Assembly: GCA_021639365.1 (NCBI GenBank)
Contig: JAJXHK010000022.1
Location: 1-32,932 of the forward strand
Direction of reading: 5' to 3'
Length of the DNA stretch: 32,932 bases
From: Collinsella aerofaciens
Lineage (GTDB): Bacteria > Actinomycetota > Coriobacteriia > Coriobacteriales > Coriobacteriaceae
Shown here: positions 23,119-31,896 of the stretch, one piece after another
Position numbering within the stretch: the first letter of the stretch is position 1
How the letters are laid out: each line of letters opens with the position of its first letter
Program-made: the position numbers and the translations under genes
The notes under the pieces: generated by a model
What the model saw: the letters and a program-made list of their open reading frames with translations, nothing else
Told to the model about the DNA's origin: nothing
Databases searched by the model: none

Positions 23119-23772
23119 CTACCCCCTCAGCTCGGACAGATCGCGCGAATCGAGCGAATGGGAATCGTCCCAAATGCGACGCACGACAATGGACATGATG
23201 ATGACGGCAAAGATGGCGTCGGTGGCGATACCGATCTCGATGATCTCGGGAGCGGTGGGGGCCAAAAGCGCGAGCGTCACATGGCTGCCGTTTTCCATGA
23301 GGCAGTAGCCAAAGATCTGCTTCATGATGTTGCGCTGCGAGATGATGCAGGTAAGGCCCACAAAGAAGTGGGCAAAGCTGATGGCGAGCGCAGGCGTTGC
23401 GACCTCGGCCGTAGGCAGGCTGATCTGCGTCACGACGGCAAAGCAGATGGCGACCTCGACGGCGATGATGCAGATGGCCCACGCGGGCTTAAGGCCGGCC
23501 TTAAGCGAAGCGTCGCTCGGCTCACCCATCTTCTTGTACGCGCGGTTAAGGATATACGGGACCAGGATGACCTTGGTGATAAGGGCAGAGCCGGCCCACA
23601 TAAGGAGCTCCTGCGCACCGGTGGTGACACCGAGTGTGGCGAGCAGCCCCACGAGCACCAGCGACTGCACCGCATACCAGCGGATGGAGTGCTTAATGTT
23701 CTTGGAGACGACCACCATGGTGGACGTGACGATCAGAAGGCCGCCAAGGATGTTGACGATCGAATAACCCAT
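23119..23772 (-). CDS. hyfE: HyfE, small membrane subunit of hydrogenase-4 type complex
   Basis: A 217-aa protein with six or so hydrophobic segments, related to NuoK/MrpC-like HyfE. Recognisable stretches are QRNIMKQIFGYCLMENGSH and APEIIEIGIATDAIFAVIIM, close to E. coli HyfE. It starts 13 nt after the hyfD stop with GAGG in between, and ends 3 nt before hyfF. HycE-type (hydrogenase-3) operons lack this subunit, so its presence marks this as the larger FHL-2 type. Confidence 0.9.
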   Translation of the reverse strand: MGYSIVNILGGLLIVTSTMVVVSKNIKHSIRWYAVQSLVLVGLLATLGVTTGAQELLMWAGSALITKVILVPYILNRAYKKMGEPSDASLKAGLKPAWAICIIAVEVAICFAVVTQISLPTAEVATPALAISFAHFFVGLTCIISQRNIMKQIFGYCLMENGSHVTLALLAPTAPEIIEIGIATDAIFAVIIMSIVVRRIWDDSHSLDSRDLSELRG

Positions 23773-23785
23773 GTCGTTCTACCTC

Positions 23786-25243
23786 CTAACCGATCCAGCT
23801 GGCCGAAAGCGGGCCGCTGACGATGACCATGATGATGAGCACGATGAACACAAATGCCATCGCGCGGGGAAGCGGAGCTCCCGCAGCAACTTCCTCGGAA
23901 GGCTCGCCGGGCAGGCAATAGCCCATCCACTTGAGGAACCAGGCAAAGGTGGCAACGGTCTCGGCGACCATGATGCACACGAGCACCAGGATCGCAATGT
24001 TGCCGGCACCGACGGAAAAACCGCCGGCAATAATCTGGAACTTCGAGAAGAAGGTGTTCATGGGCGGCACGCCGGCGATGGCGAGCGCCGCGACACCAAA
24101 GCCCACACCCGAGACGGGGTACTTCTTTACGATGCCGCGCAGCTTGGGCAGCATACGCGTGCCGAGCGTAAAGGAGAACGAACCCGCGATCAGGAAGAAC
24201 AGGGTCTTGGCGAAGGCATGGTTAAAGATATGGCACACCGCGCCGTCAAAGGCGAGCTGGCTGCCAAAGACCGAAAGGCCCAGGCCAAAGAACACGTAGG
24301 AGAGCTGCGCGATCGTGGAGAACGCGAGCAGACGCTTCATATCCTTTTGCGGCAGATACATAAGGAAGCCGAAAAGCATGGTAACCATGGCGTCGATGAT
24401 GGCGACCCAGCCCACAATCTCGGGCACGTCGCCGGCAGAGACGAGGGCGCGGGCGAACACGCACACGCCGACCTTAACCATCGAGGCACCGTGCAGGTAA
24501 GCCGAGACGGGCGTGGGGGCCTCCATGGCCGAAGGCAGCCACATGTACATAGGCACCTGCGCGGACTTTGCCCAGGCCGCAAACAGCACGAGCAAAAGGA
24601 CGATGGCCTTAAGGTTAGAGTCCAGGCCGGCAATCGCGGTGATGGCGAAGGTACCGGTGTGGGCGAACACGATAGCGGCACCCAGGTACAGGCCGAGCGC
24701 GCCGATATGCGTGATGATGAGGGCCTTCATGCCGGCCTTCTTGGCGGTGGGGCTCATGTAGTAGCTGATGAGGCCCCAAGAGCACGCGCCCGTGATCTCA
24801 AAGAACACGAGCTGGCCCAGCAGGGTCGAGCTGTACACAAGGCCGGCCATGGCTCCGATAAAGGTCGCAAGGTACGCATAAAAGCGACGGCGCGGCGCGT
24901 CGGGGTGCTCACGGTTGTTCTCGCTCATATAGGGAATCGAGTAGATCACGACGAGCAGGCCGATGCCCACGAAAGCGGGCGCGAGCAGCGTGCTCATGCG
25001 ATCGAAGGTGAATCCCATGACGAGGGTCTGCCCAAACGAGATCAGGGGGACCTGCGTATCGGGCATGCCGGCGCCGGCGAAGTTCGCGGCGAGGGCGATG
25101 GTGCAGACCGTCGAGACGGCGGCACCCAAAACGCTGAACCACTTGGCGTACGGACGGGGGAACAGGGCGACGAGCACCGAGGCCACCATCGGGGCCGCGA
25201 TAGCGACCAAGCCGAGAAGGGACAGACTGACTGCAAATGACAT
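23786..25243 (-). CDS. hyfD: HyfD, antiporter-like membrane subunit
   Basis: A 485-aa NuoL/M/N-like protein with about 13 hydrophobic spans. It contains the family motifs FFEITGACSWGLISYY and MWLPSAMEAPTPVSAYLHG, with the conserved lysine in AWAKSAQVP and a later HIFNHAFAKTLFFL. As one of three antiporter-like subunits here, it should contribute an ion channel to the complex. It lies 15 nt after the hyfC stop, with ribosome site GAGAGGGGAG. E. coli HyfD is very similar in size (about 480 aa). Confidence 0.9.
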   Translation of the reverse strand: MSFAVSLSLLGLVAIAAPMVASVLVALFPRPYAKWFSVLGAAVSTVCTIALAANFAGAGMPDTQVPLISFGQTLVMGFTFDRMSTLLAPAFVGIGLLVVIYSIPYMSENNREHPDAPRRRFYAYLATFIGAMAGLVYSSTLLGQLVFFEITGACSWGLISYYMSPTAKKAGMKALIITHIGALGLYLGAAIVFAHTGTFAITAIAGLDSNLKAIVLLLVLFAAWAKSAQVPMYMWLPSAMEAPTPVSAYLHGASMVKVGVCVFARALVSAGDVPEIVGWVAIIDAMVTMLFGFLMYLPQKDMKRLLAFSTIAQLSYVFFGLGLSVFGSQLAFDGAVCHIFNHAFAKTLFFLIAGSFSFTLGTRMLPKLRGIVKKYPVSGVGFGVAALAIAGVPPMNTFFSKFQIIAGGFSVGAGNIAILVLVCIMVAETVATFAWFLKWMGYCLPGEPSEEVAAGAPLPRAMAFVFIVLIIMVIVSGPLSASWIG

Positions 25244-25258
25244 TGTTACTCCCCTCTC

Positions 25259-26185
25259 CTACACGCCAACGACCACGAAGACAAACGCCAGCACAGCGAT
25301 GCCCACGACGGCCCAAGTCTGATTGCCGAGCACCTTAAAGCGCGAGCGCGAGCAAGAATTCTCGATCACGCCGCAGATCACAAAGTCGATCAGGCACTTC
25401 ACCAAGAAGATCACCGCGCCCAAAACGGCAGCGACGCCGACGGTCGCGGGCTCGCCCCAGGGGACGAAGATCGCGCAGAACCAGGCGACGACAAGGACCT
25501 GCTTCATGCTCATGGCGAGCTTGGCCATGGCAAGCGACGGGCCGGAAAGCTCGGCGAGCGGGCCCTCCTGGAGCTCCTGCTCGGCCTCGGCCTGGTCAAA
25601 CGGCAGCTTGCCCAGCTCCATATAACAGGCAACGGCAAAGGCGATGCCGGCAAGGATCACGGCGACCGGCGCATCGACGGCGCCCGTCATGATGTGCTGG
25701 CCCATGGTGGCGATGTCGGTAGAGCCGCATACAAGGGCTGCGGCGAACAGCGCCAGCAGCATGGACGGCTCGATGAGCACGCTCATGAGCAGCTCGCGGA
25801 CACCACCGATACCGGCGTAGGCATTGGAGGAATCGACGCCGCAGAGGGCGAAGAAGAAGCGGGCGAGCGCCAGGCTGTACATGATGGTGATGGCGTCACC
25901 AAAGACCGGAATGGGGCTTTGTGCCGTAAAGAGCGGCAGGCCCATGGCAAGCATAAAGGCGACGGCGAAGAACAGCGGCGGCATGATGCGAAGCGCGAAG
26001 CTTGCATCTTCGCTTTGGGACTCGGGGCGCGCAAAGAGCTTTGCGATGTCGCGGTAGTCCTGCATGATGCTCGGTCCGCGACGGTTATGCATCTTGGCGC
26101 GGATCACGCGGCCGAGGCCGGAGAAGAACGGCGCAACGGCCATGACGACCACGCCCTGCAGAACGGCAAGTACGATGTTGTTCAT
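25259..26185 (-). CDS. hyfC: HyfC/HycD, NuoH-like membrane anchor subunit
   Basis: A 308-aa integral membrane protein with about eight spans. It docks the hydrogenase module on the membrane. Conserved family stretches are HNRRGPSIMQDYRDIAKLF (33-51), the IEPSMLL segment and the cytoplasmic loop ELGKLPFDQAEAEQELQEG (190-208), the counterpart of the NuoH acidic loop next to the quinone site. Ribosome site AGGAGGGGAG is close to the ATG. It starts 12 nt after the hyfB stop. Confidence 0.93.
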   Translation of the reverse strand: MNNIVLAVLQGVVVMAVAPFFSGLGRVIRAKMHNRRGPSIMQDYRDIAKLFARPESQSEDASFALRIMPPLFFAVAFMLAMGLPLFTAQSPIPVFGDAITIMYSLALARFFFALCGVDSSNAYAGIGGVRELLMSVLIEPSMLLALFAAALVCGSTDIATMGQHIMTGAVDAPVAVILAGIAFAVACYMELGKLPFDQAEAEQELQEGPLAELSGPSLAMAKLAMSMKQVLVVAWFCAIFVPWGEPATVGVAAVLGAVIFLVKCLIDFVICGVIENSCSRSRFKVLGNQTWAVVGIAVLAFVFVVVGV

Positions 26186-26197
26186 GCTCTCCCCTCC

Positions 26198-28216
26198 TTA
26201 ACCCATTTTGACGGCAAGCACGAGGAACACCACGAGCGCCGCGACGATGTAGCAGATATAGATGCTGTAGTTGCCACCCTCGAGCTTGGTCGCGAGGTCG
26301 GCGAGCTTCTCGACACCCTTATGTGGGGCATCGACGAGAACCTTGTCGGGCACGGGCTCCACGGCCTCGGCCACGCCAGTGAGCTTCTGGAAGAAGTGGG
26401 CGATGGACCAGCAGATGGCCGTGCAGCGGTCGCGCAGCGTGTAGAGGGGCTGCATAAACCAAGAGACCTCGGAGGCGAAGGTCGTGGCGACGACGGGCAT
26501 ATGCTCGTTGGGGGCATAACCGCATGCCCACGGCTGGGACTTCTGCACCTTGCCGACCGTCTTGAGCTTGCGGAAACCGCAGGCAAGGCCGACCAACACC
26601 ACGAGTGCGATGGCGATCGCGGGCGTAGAGGTGGCGGCACCGGAGTACTGGTTCATAAGCTCCATACCCTCGGCGGCAAACACGCCACCGTACGGATGCA
26701 GCACGGACGCGGCGACGTCGACCAGGACAGGAGCGATCACGGGAGCACCGATGCCCAGCACAACGCAGATGGCGGCGAGCAAGCCCTGTGCGAACACCAT
26801 GGGCGCCGGGACCTCCTTGGCGTTGGCCGCGGCCTCGGAACGAGGAGCGGATGCAAAGGAGACGCCGTAGGCCTTGACGAAGCACGTGACGGCGAGCGCA
26901 CCGGTAATGGCCAGCGCGACGGCGGCGAACACGGCCACGATCATGACGGCCTTGTCACCCTGCATAGCCGCATTAAAGAGCGACTGGTAGGTGAACCACT
27001 CGGAAACAAAGCCGTTAAAGGGCGGAATAGCCGAGATGGCGAGTGCGCCGATAAGGAAGCAGATGGCCGTTGCCGGCATACGGCGGAACAGACCGCCCAT
27101 CTTTTCCATGTTGCGCGTACCCGTGGCATACAGCAGCGCGCCGGCGCCCAGGAACAACTCGCCCTTGAACATCGCGTGATTAAACGTGTGGTAGAGGGCA
27201 GCCATCAGGGCCAGGACGGCGATACCCACCGAGTCGAGCGCCATGGCAGCCATGGAAGCGCCCACACCCAGCAGGATGATGCCGATGTTCTCGACGGAGT
27301 GATAGGCCAGCAGGCGCTTGATGTCATGCTCCTGCAGGGCGAAGGCAACGCCCAAAACCGACGAGATCGCACCGAAGACCATGACCATAAGGCCCCACCA
27401 GACCTGGACGCCCGAGGCGGACAGCAGGTCCAGACCAACCTTGAGGATGCCGAAGATACCGATCTTGATCATGCCGCCGGACATGAGGGCGGACACGTTG
27501 GACGGGGCCTCGGGGTGCGCCTTGGGCAGCCAGCCGTGCAGCGGGATGATACCGGCCTTGGCACCAAAGCCAAAGAAGGCGAGCACAAAGCAGACGGATG
27601 CGACCGCAGGGCTAAACTGCGTGGCACGGAAGTCGGCAAACGAGAATGAGCCGCCGGCAAAGTTGGTCATGGTGAGGAAGCTCGCCATGATCAGCACAAA
27701 GCCCACGTGCGCGATCACAAAGTAGAGCCAGCCGCCGTGGATCGAATTCTCGTTTTCCTCGATTACGACCAGGAAGTACGAGGTCAGCGACATGAGCTCA
27801 AAGGCGACCAGGAACCAAAACACGTTGTCGGCGGTGATGACGAGCATCATGGACGCCACGAAGGTGTTAAAGAAGAAGCCGGCGCGGCCCTTTTTGCCCG
27901 GGTACTCATCAAAGTAGTTGAGACCGTAGATCGAACCGGCGAACGCGAGCACCGAGATGAGCGCCACGAACAGGCCGGACAGCTGGTTGAGCAACAGCTG
28001 GAAATGGGCAAACGGGAAAAAGACGATGGTGTCGACCGACGTGACGTCGCCGAGAACGGCCTGGATGCCAGCCACGAAGGACAGCACCGCGGCAACGGCG
28101 CCGATGAGGCAGCCCGCGGTCTTGGCGGCGTTATCGGCCTTGATAAGCAGAATCGAGGCGAGCGCACCGATGCACGAGACGGCAAGCGATGCGATAAACA
28201 GCGTCATGCTATCCAT
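26198..28216 (-). CDS. hyfB: HyfB/HycC, large antiporter-like membrane subunit
   Basis: A 672-aa NuoL-like membrane protein with about 15-16 hydrophobic spans. It has FFGFGAKAGIIPLHGWLPKAH with the conserved lysines, HTFNHAMFKGELFLGAGA, and the SYFLVVIEENE loop typical of HycC/HyfB. The C-terminal part, with CGYAPNEHMPVVATTF and a final anchor helix, resembles the lateral extension of HycC. Its ATG overlaps the hyfA stop by 8 nt (translational coupling), and hyfC follows. Confidence 0.93.
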   Translation of the reverse strand: MDSMTLFIASLAVSCIGALASILLIKADNAAKTAGCLIGAVAAVLSFVAGIQAVLGDVTSVDTIVFFPFAHFQLLLNQLSGLFVALISVLAFAGSIYGLNYFDEYPGKKGRAGFFFNTFVASMMLVITADNVFWFLVAFELMSLTSYFLVVIEENENSIHGGWLYFVIAHVGFVLIMASFLTMTNFAGGSFSFADFRATQFSPAVASVCFVLAFFGFGAKAGIIPLHGWLPKAHPEAPSNVSALMSGGMIKIGIFGILKVGLDLLSASGVQVWWGLMVMVFGAISSVLGVAFALQEHDIKRLLAYHSVENIGIILLGVGASMAAMALDSVGIAVLALMAALYHTFNHAMFKGELFLGAGALLYATGTRNMEKMGGLFRRMPATAICFLIGALAISAIPPFNGFVSEWFTYQSLFNAAMQGDKAVMIVAVFAAVALAITGALAVTCFVKAYGVSFASAPRSEAAANAKEVPAPMVFAQGLLAAICVVLGIGAPVIAPVLVDVAASVLHPYGGVFAAEGMELMNQYSGAATSTPAIAIALVVLVGLACGFRKLKTVGKVQKSQPWACGYAPNEHMPVVATTFASEVSWFMQPLYTLRDRCTAICWSIAHFFQKLTGVAEAVEPVPDKVLVDAPHKGVEKLADLATKLEGGNYSIYICYIVAALVVFLVLAVKMG

Positions 28217-28826
28217 TGTTTACGCTCCCTTCTGCTTTCTCGGAGAGGCCCTGGGCAACAGCGGCGACGTCGACAGCCGGGCTGTTCTCGATCGAACGCA
28301 GGCGCTTGGCCTCGTCGAGCTCGCGATCGGCCGCGCCACCCATGACGGTAAGCGCCTTGGTGGGGCAAGCCGCCACGCAGTGGGGGCCATCCGGGTCGAA
28401 GGCACACAGGTCGCACTTGACGGCGCAGGTGTACTGACCGGGCGCCCACGTGAGCAGGCTGCTCAGGGACTTGGGGTAGGACGGTGTCGGGTCGCACATG
28501 CCTGCGACGCCGGCAATGGACGTGCCATCGGGATGGATGGCACCGAAGGGGCACGCGATGGCGCAGAGCCTACACCCAATGCACTCCTGCTCCTTTACGT
28601 GGATGCGATCGCCATCGTGCTCGATGGCATTCACCGGGCAAACCTCGGCGCAGGGGGCACCCTCGCAATGGTGGCAGGCAAGGGCGGCCGAGATGCCGCC
28701 GGTCTTCACGAGCGCCAGACGCGGCGTGTCCTGAAGACCCTGCATCCGGTGGGCATCTGCACAGGCGGACTGGCATGTTCCGCAGCCGATGCACCTCTCC
28801 GGGTTGATGTCGATGAAGCGGTTCAT
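28209..28826 (-). CDS. hyfA: HyfA/HycB-type 4x[4Fe-4S] electron-transfer subunit
   Basis: A 205-aa polyferredoxin passing electrons from formate dehydrogenase to the hydrogenase. Sixteen cysteines form four cluster sets: 12/15/18/22, 51/54/59/63, 82/85/88/92 and 138/141/150/154. The chosen ATG (28824-28826) has GGAAG 5 nt upstream; a GTG two codons earlier is less likely. It is paralogous to the ferredoxin at 31204-31722, and both match the HycB/HydN family. The stop overlaps the hyfB start by 8 nt. A GC-rich hairpin separates it from fdhF. Confidence 0.93.
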   Translation of the reverse strand: MNRFIDINPERCIGCGTCQSACADAHRMQGLQDTPRLALVKTGGISAALACHHCEGAPCAEVCPVNAIEHDGDRIHVKEQECIGCRLCAIACPFGAIHPDGTSIAGVAGMCDPTPSYPKSLSSLLTWAPGQYTCAVKCDLCAFDPDGPHCVAACPTKALTVMGGAADRELDEAKRLRSIENSPAVDVAAVAQGLSEKAEGSVNNG

Positions 28827-28848
28827 CCCCACTTCCTTTCAAAATAAC

Positions 28849-28883
28849 GGGCCGGGCGCCCGATGCGCTTGGACGCCCGGCCC
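28849..28883 (-). terminator. GC-rich hairpin between fdhF and hyfA, partial terminator or mRNA stabiliser
   Basis: The perfect 10-bp stem GGGCCGGGCG (28849-28858) / CGCCCGGCCC (28874-28883) begins 21 nt after the fdhF stop. On the minus strand it is followed by GTTATTTTG, an interrupted T-tract. The hyfA ribosome site follows directly, so read-through must occur unless hyfA has its own promoter. Confidence 0.6.
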
Positions 28884-28904
28884 AAAAAGCCAACGAGAAC
28901 GGGA

Positions 28905-31127
28905 CTACACGATTTGGTTCACGTGCGTCTCGTCGTCGAACTTGGCGGCGCCGGGCTCAACGTCCTGGGGAGCGGCGGCATCCACCAGAGCCTGCTTGAG
29001 CTCGGTGTACTGACGCTCGACCTCGCCCTCGGCCCACACCTGGTCGGCGATAGCGTCGACCTGGCAGGCGGAGAACTTGTCCTCGGGCGTGTGCGAGACC
29101 GGGTCGACCTTGTGAATGGTCAGCTCGTTGCACTTGCCGATCCACCACTGGTAGGTCATGTAGACCGTGCCCTTGTTGATGCGGTCGCTCACGTCGGCGC
29201 GGCTGTATACCTGGCCGCGGCGGCTGTGGATCGAGACGATGTCGCCGTTCTTGATGCCACGCGCCTCGGCGTCCGCGGGATTCATGCGGACAAAACCGGG
29301 CTCGTCGGCGAGCAGCGCCAGCGTCTTGCAGTTGCCGGTCATCGAACGGCAGCTGTAGTGGCCAACCTCGCGGACGGTGCACAGGATGAGCGGGTACTCA
29401 TCGTCGGGAAGCTCGGAGGGTGCCTCCCAATCGTGCGCCATCAGGTTGGCGCGGCCGTCCTTGGTGGTGAACTTGCCGCCTGCGAACATGTCCGGCGTAC
29501 CGTGGTCGTTCACATCGGTGGTCTTGACGGGCCACTGAGCGTAACCGCCCTCGGGAGCCATCTTCTCGTAGGTGGCGCCCACAAAGTTGGGGCACAGGCT
29601 AATGCACTCGTTCCAGATCTGCTCGGTGTTGTCGTAGTGCATGGGGTAGCCCATGCGCGTGGACAAGTCCGCAAAGATCTCCCAGTCGTGACGGCACTCG
29701 CCCTTGGGCGGAACGGCCGCATCGAAGTGCTGGAAGCTACGGTCAGAGGCGGTAAAGACACCCTCGTGCTCGCCCCAAGAGGTAGCGGGCAGAATGACGT
29801 CGGCGAGCATGGTCGTCTGCGTCATAAAGATGTCCTGGCAAATGAACAGATCCAGCTCGGAGAGCGTCTTGCGCATACCGGCCGAATCGGGCTCGGTCTG
29901 CACCGGGTCCTCGCCGTAGTTGTAGAAGCAGTGCACCTTGCCCTCATCGACCAGGTGACCCAGGTCGGTGAGCTTGTAGCCCTCCTCCAAGGGGAGCTTT
30001 TCCTCGGGCACGCCCCAAGCCTTGGCAAACTTGGCGCGCACGGCGGGGTCGGTGACTTTTTGGTAGCCAGGGTACAGGTTGGGCAGCATGCCCATATCGC
30101 AGGAGCCCTGGACGTTGTTCTGGCCACGCACGGGCGCGAGGCCGGAGTTGGGTTTGCCGATCTGGCCGGCAACGCAGGCGATGGAGGCGATGGTGTGCAC
30201 CGTCTTCAGGTTCTGCTTTTGCTGGCATACGCCCATGCCCCAGCCAATGATGGCAGAAGGCTTCGCCGTGGCGTACATCTCGGCAGCTTGGTGGATCAAC
30301 GCGGGCTCGACACCCGTGATGTCCTGTACGGATTCGGGAGTGTAGTTCTTGATGGTCTCCCACCACTCGTTAAAGCCGTTCGTATGCTCGGCGACGAATT
30401 GCTTGTCGTAGAGGCCATCGTTGACCAAGCAGTTGGCAAAGGCGTTGAGGAACGCCACGTTGCAACCGTTCTTGATCGGAAGGTAGATGTCGGCGATACG
30501 CGCGGTTTCGATATGGCGCGGGTCGGCGACGATGATCTTGCAACCCTTTTCTTTGGCTCGCACGATGCGCCTTGCGACGATCGGGTGCGAATCGGCAGGG
30601 TTATAGCCGAAGAGGAATATGCAGCCCGCATCCTCCATACCGGGGATGGAGCAAGACATGCAACCTGAACCAACCGTGTCCATCAGACCGAGGACAGTAG
30701 GGCCGTGTCAAGTACGGGCGCAGTTGTCCACGCTGTGGGTGCCGATGCACGCACGCGTAAACTTCTGCATGACGTAGTTCGCCTCATTGCCGCCGCCTCG
30801 CGAAGAGCCGGTGGTCATGACGGCGTTAGGACCATATTCGTCAATTATGGCCTGCATCTTAGATGCGGTGAAATCCAGTGCCTCGTCCCAGCTTACACGC
30901 TCAAGATCCGCGCCCTTGGTGCGACGGATCATCGGGTGCAGCACGCGGGGAGTCAAGATCTTGGTGTCGTTGATGAAGTCGTAGCCGCTCATGCCTTTCA
31001 GGCACAGCTCGCCCTGATTGGTGATGCCGTTGAGCGGTTCGGTACCCACGACCTGGCCGTTTTGGACCAGGAGGTTAAACTGGCAACCGGCGCCGCAATA
31101 CGGGCAGATCACTTTATGCTTCTCCAT
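28905..31127 (-). CDS. fdhF: Selenocysteine-containing formate dehydrogenase H
   Basis: Oxidises formate to CO2 as the electron-input unit of formate hydrogenlyase. It is 740 aa when the in-frame UGA at 30708-30710 is read as selenocysteine. That residue is number 140, exactly as in E. coli FdhF, in NCART-U-HGPTVLG, with the catalytic His141 next to it. The [4Fe-4S] cysteines C8, C11, C15 and C42 also keep E. coli numbering, followed by K44. The C-terminal MGD-binding domain is complete and ends about 25 residues longer than E. coli. The start at 31125-31127 has GGAGGG 5 nt upstream. A bacterial SECIS hairpin follows the UGA directly. Preceded by a HydN-like ferredoxin, followed by hyfA. A conventional gene caller would split it in two. 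Confidence 0.97.
30678..30710 (-). promoter_or_regulatory. UGA codon and bacterial SECIS element of fdhF
   Basis: UGA occupies 30708-30710. After 12 nt the mRNA can form GUCC-UC-GGUCU-GA-U-GGAC (30695-30678). This is a 6-bp stem with the five-nucleotide loop GGUCU, the same loop core that SelB binds in E. coli fdhF. A single U (30682) bulges on the 3' side, whereas the E. coli bulged U is on the 5' side. Confidence 0.85.
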
Positions 31128-31203
31128 GACACCCTCCTTCCTTTCTGCGCTACCGATTATTCGGTACTTGTTTGACAATCGTTGGGCTTGTTGGGTCGGC
31201 TGC

Positions 31204-31722
31204 CTAGGCCTCGTTTTCGATCGTGGCGCGGGCGCGCTCGGCGGTCAGTTCCGCCAGACGCTCCTCGTCCACCAAGGAAAGGCCCTTGGTCGGGCAGGCC
31301 TCGGCACATGCCGGGCCGCCGGGACGATCGACACACAGGTCGCACTTGAGCACAAAGCTCTTGGTCTGCGACCCCACGCGCACATCGCCCATCAAGACGG
31401 GGACCTGCGTGGTCGCCACGCTCACGGCGCCAAAGGGACATGCCATGACGCAGCTCTTGCAGCCGATACAGTTGTCCTCGTTCACACCGATGCGATGGTT
31501 CTTTGGATCAAAGAACAGCGCGCCCGTGGGGCATGCCTTGGCGCACGGAGCGTCCTCGCAGTGATGGCAGGCCACCGGTGCGGAAATCTCGTAGGTGCGC
31601 GTCACGCGTAGGCGCGGTGCGGCGATGTTACCGGGGATGTCGTGCGCCTCGATGCACGCTGCCATACAGGTTTGACACCCAATGCAGCGCGAAGAATCGG
31701 CGACGACTCGTTTATTGCCCAT
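31204..31722 (-). CDS. hydN: HydN/HycB-like 4x[4Fe-4S] ferredoxin, first gene of the formate hydrogenlyase operon
   Basis: A 172-aa polyferredoxin likely to be the direct electron partner of FdhF. Sixteen cysteines form four clusters: 13/16/19/23, 52/55/60/64, 85/88/91/95 and 127/130/139/143. The start at 31720-31722 is chosen because AGGAGGGAG lies 8 nt upstream; the frame could extend 42 codons further, but without a ribosome site. The stop is 76 nt before the fdhF start, a gap with no evident terminator. E. coli hydN also lies directly upstream of a formate dehydrogenase-related operon (hydN-hypF), so the symbol is by family and context. It faces a divergent toxin-antitoxin pair. Confidence 0.9.
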   Translation of the reverse strand: MGNKRVVADSSRCIGCQTCMAACIEAHDIPGNIAAPRLRVTRTYEISAPVACHHCEDAPCAKACPTGALFFDPKNHRIGVNEDNCIGCKSCVMACPFGAVSVATTQVPVLMGDVRVGSQTKSFVLKCDLCVDRPGGPACAEACPTKGLSLVDEERLAELTAERARATIENEA

Positions 31723-31896
31723 ATTGTTCACTCCCTCCTGAATCCCTTGTCGGAGAGACCCTGTCGACATTGCCCCAGGCCGCCCGTGACCTGGCATCGA
31801 CGTATCGAATGCATGCGGCGAAACAGGCACTCGATAGAATTTCCCCAACGGTATACAGGTTGAATATACGCAGTTGCAGGGGGCAAACTTGAGCTT

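Noticed and set aside
20683..23820. A 1045-codon open frame on the plus strand opposite hyfG, hyfF and hyfE
   Set aside because: It spans three confirmed minus-strand genes and yields a Gly/Asp/His-rich product without domains. It is an antisense shadow.
28905..31178. fdhF as a pseudogene or two separate genes split at 30708-30710
   Set aside because: The only interruption is a UGA at the catalytic Sec position, with a SECIS-like hairpin and a local Sec decoding set. Both flanks are fully conserved.
31723..31848. Extension of the HydN-like ferredoxin start to 31848
   Set aside because: The extra 42 residues are unlike the family, and a strong AGGAGGGAG site sits 8 nt before the ATG at 31720-31722.
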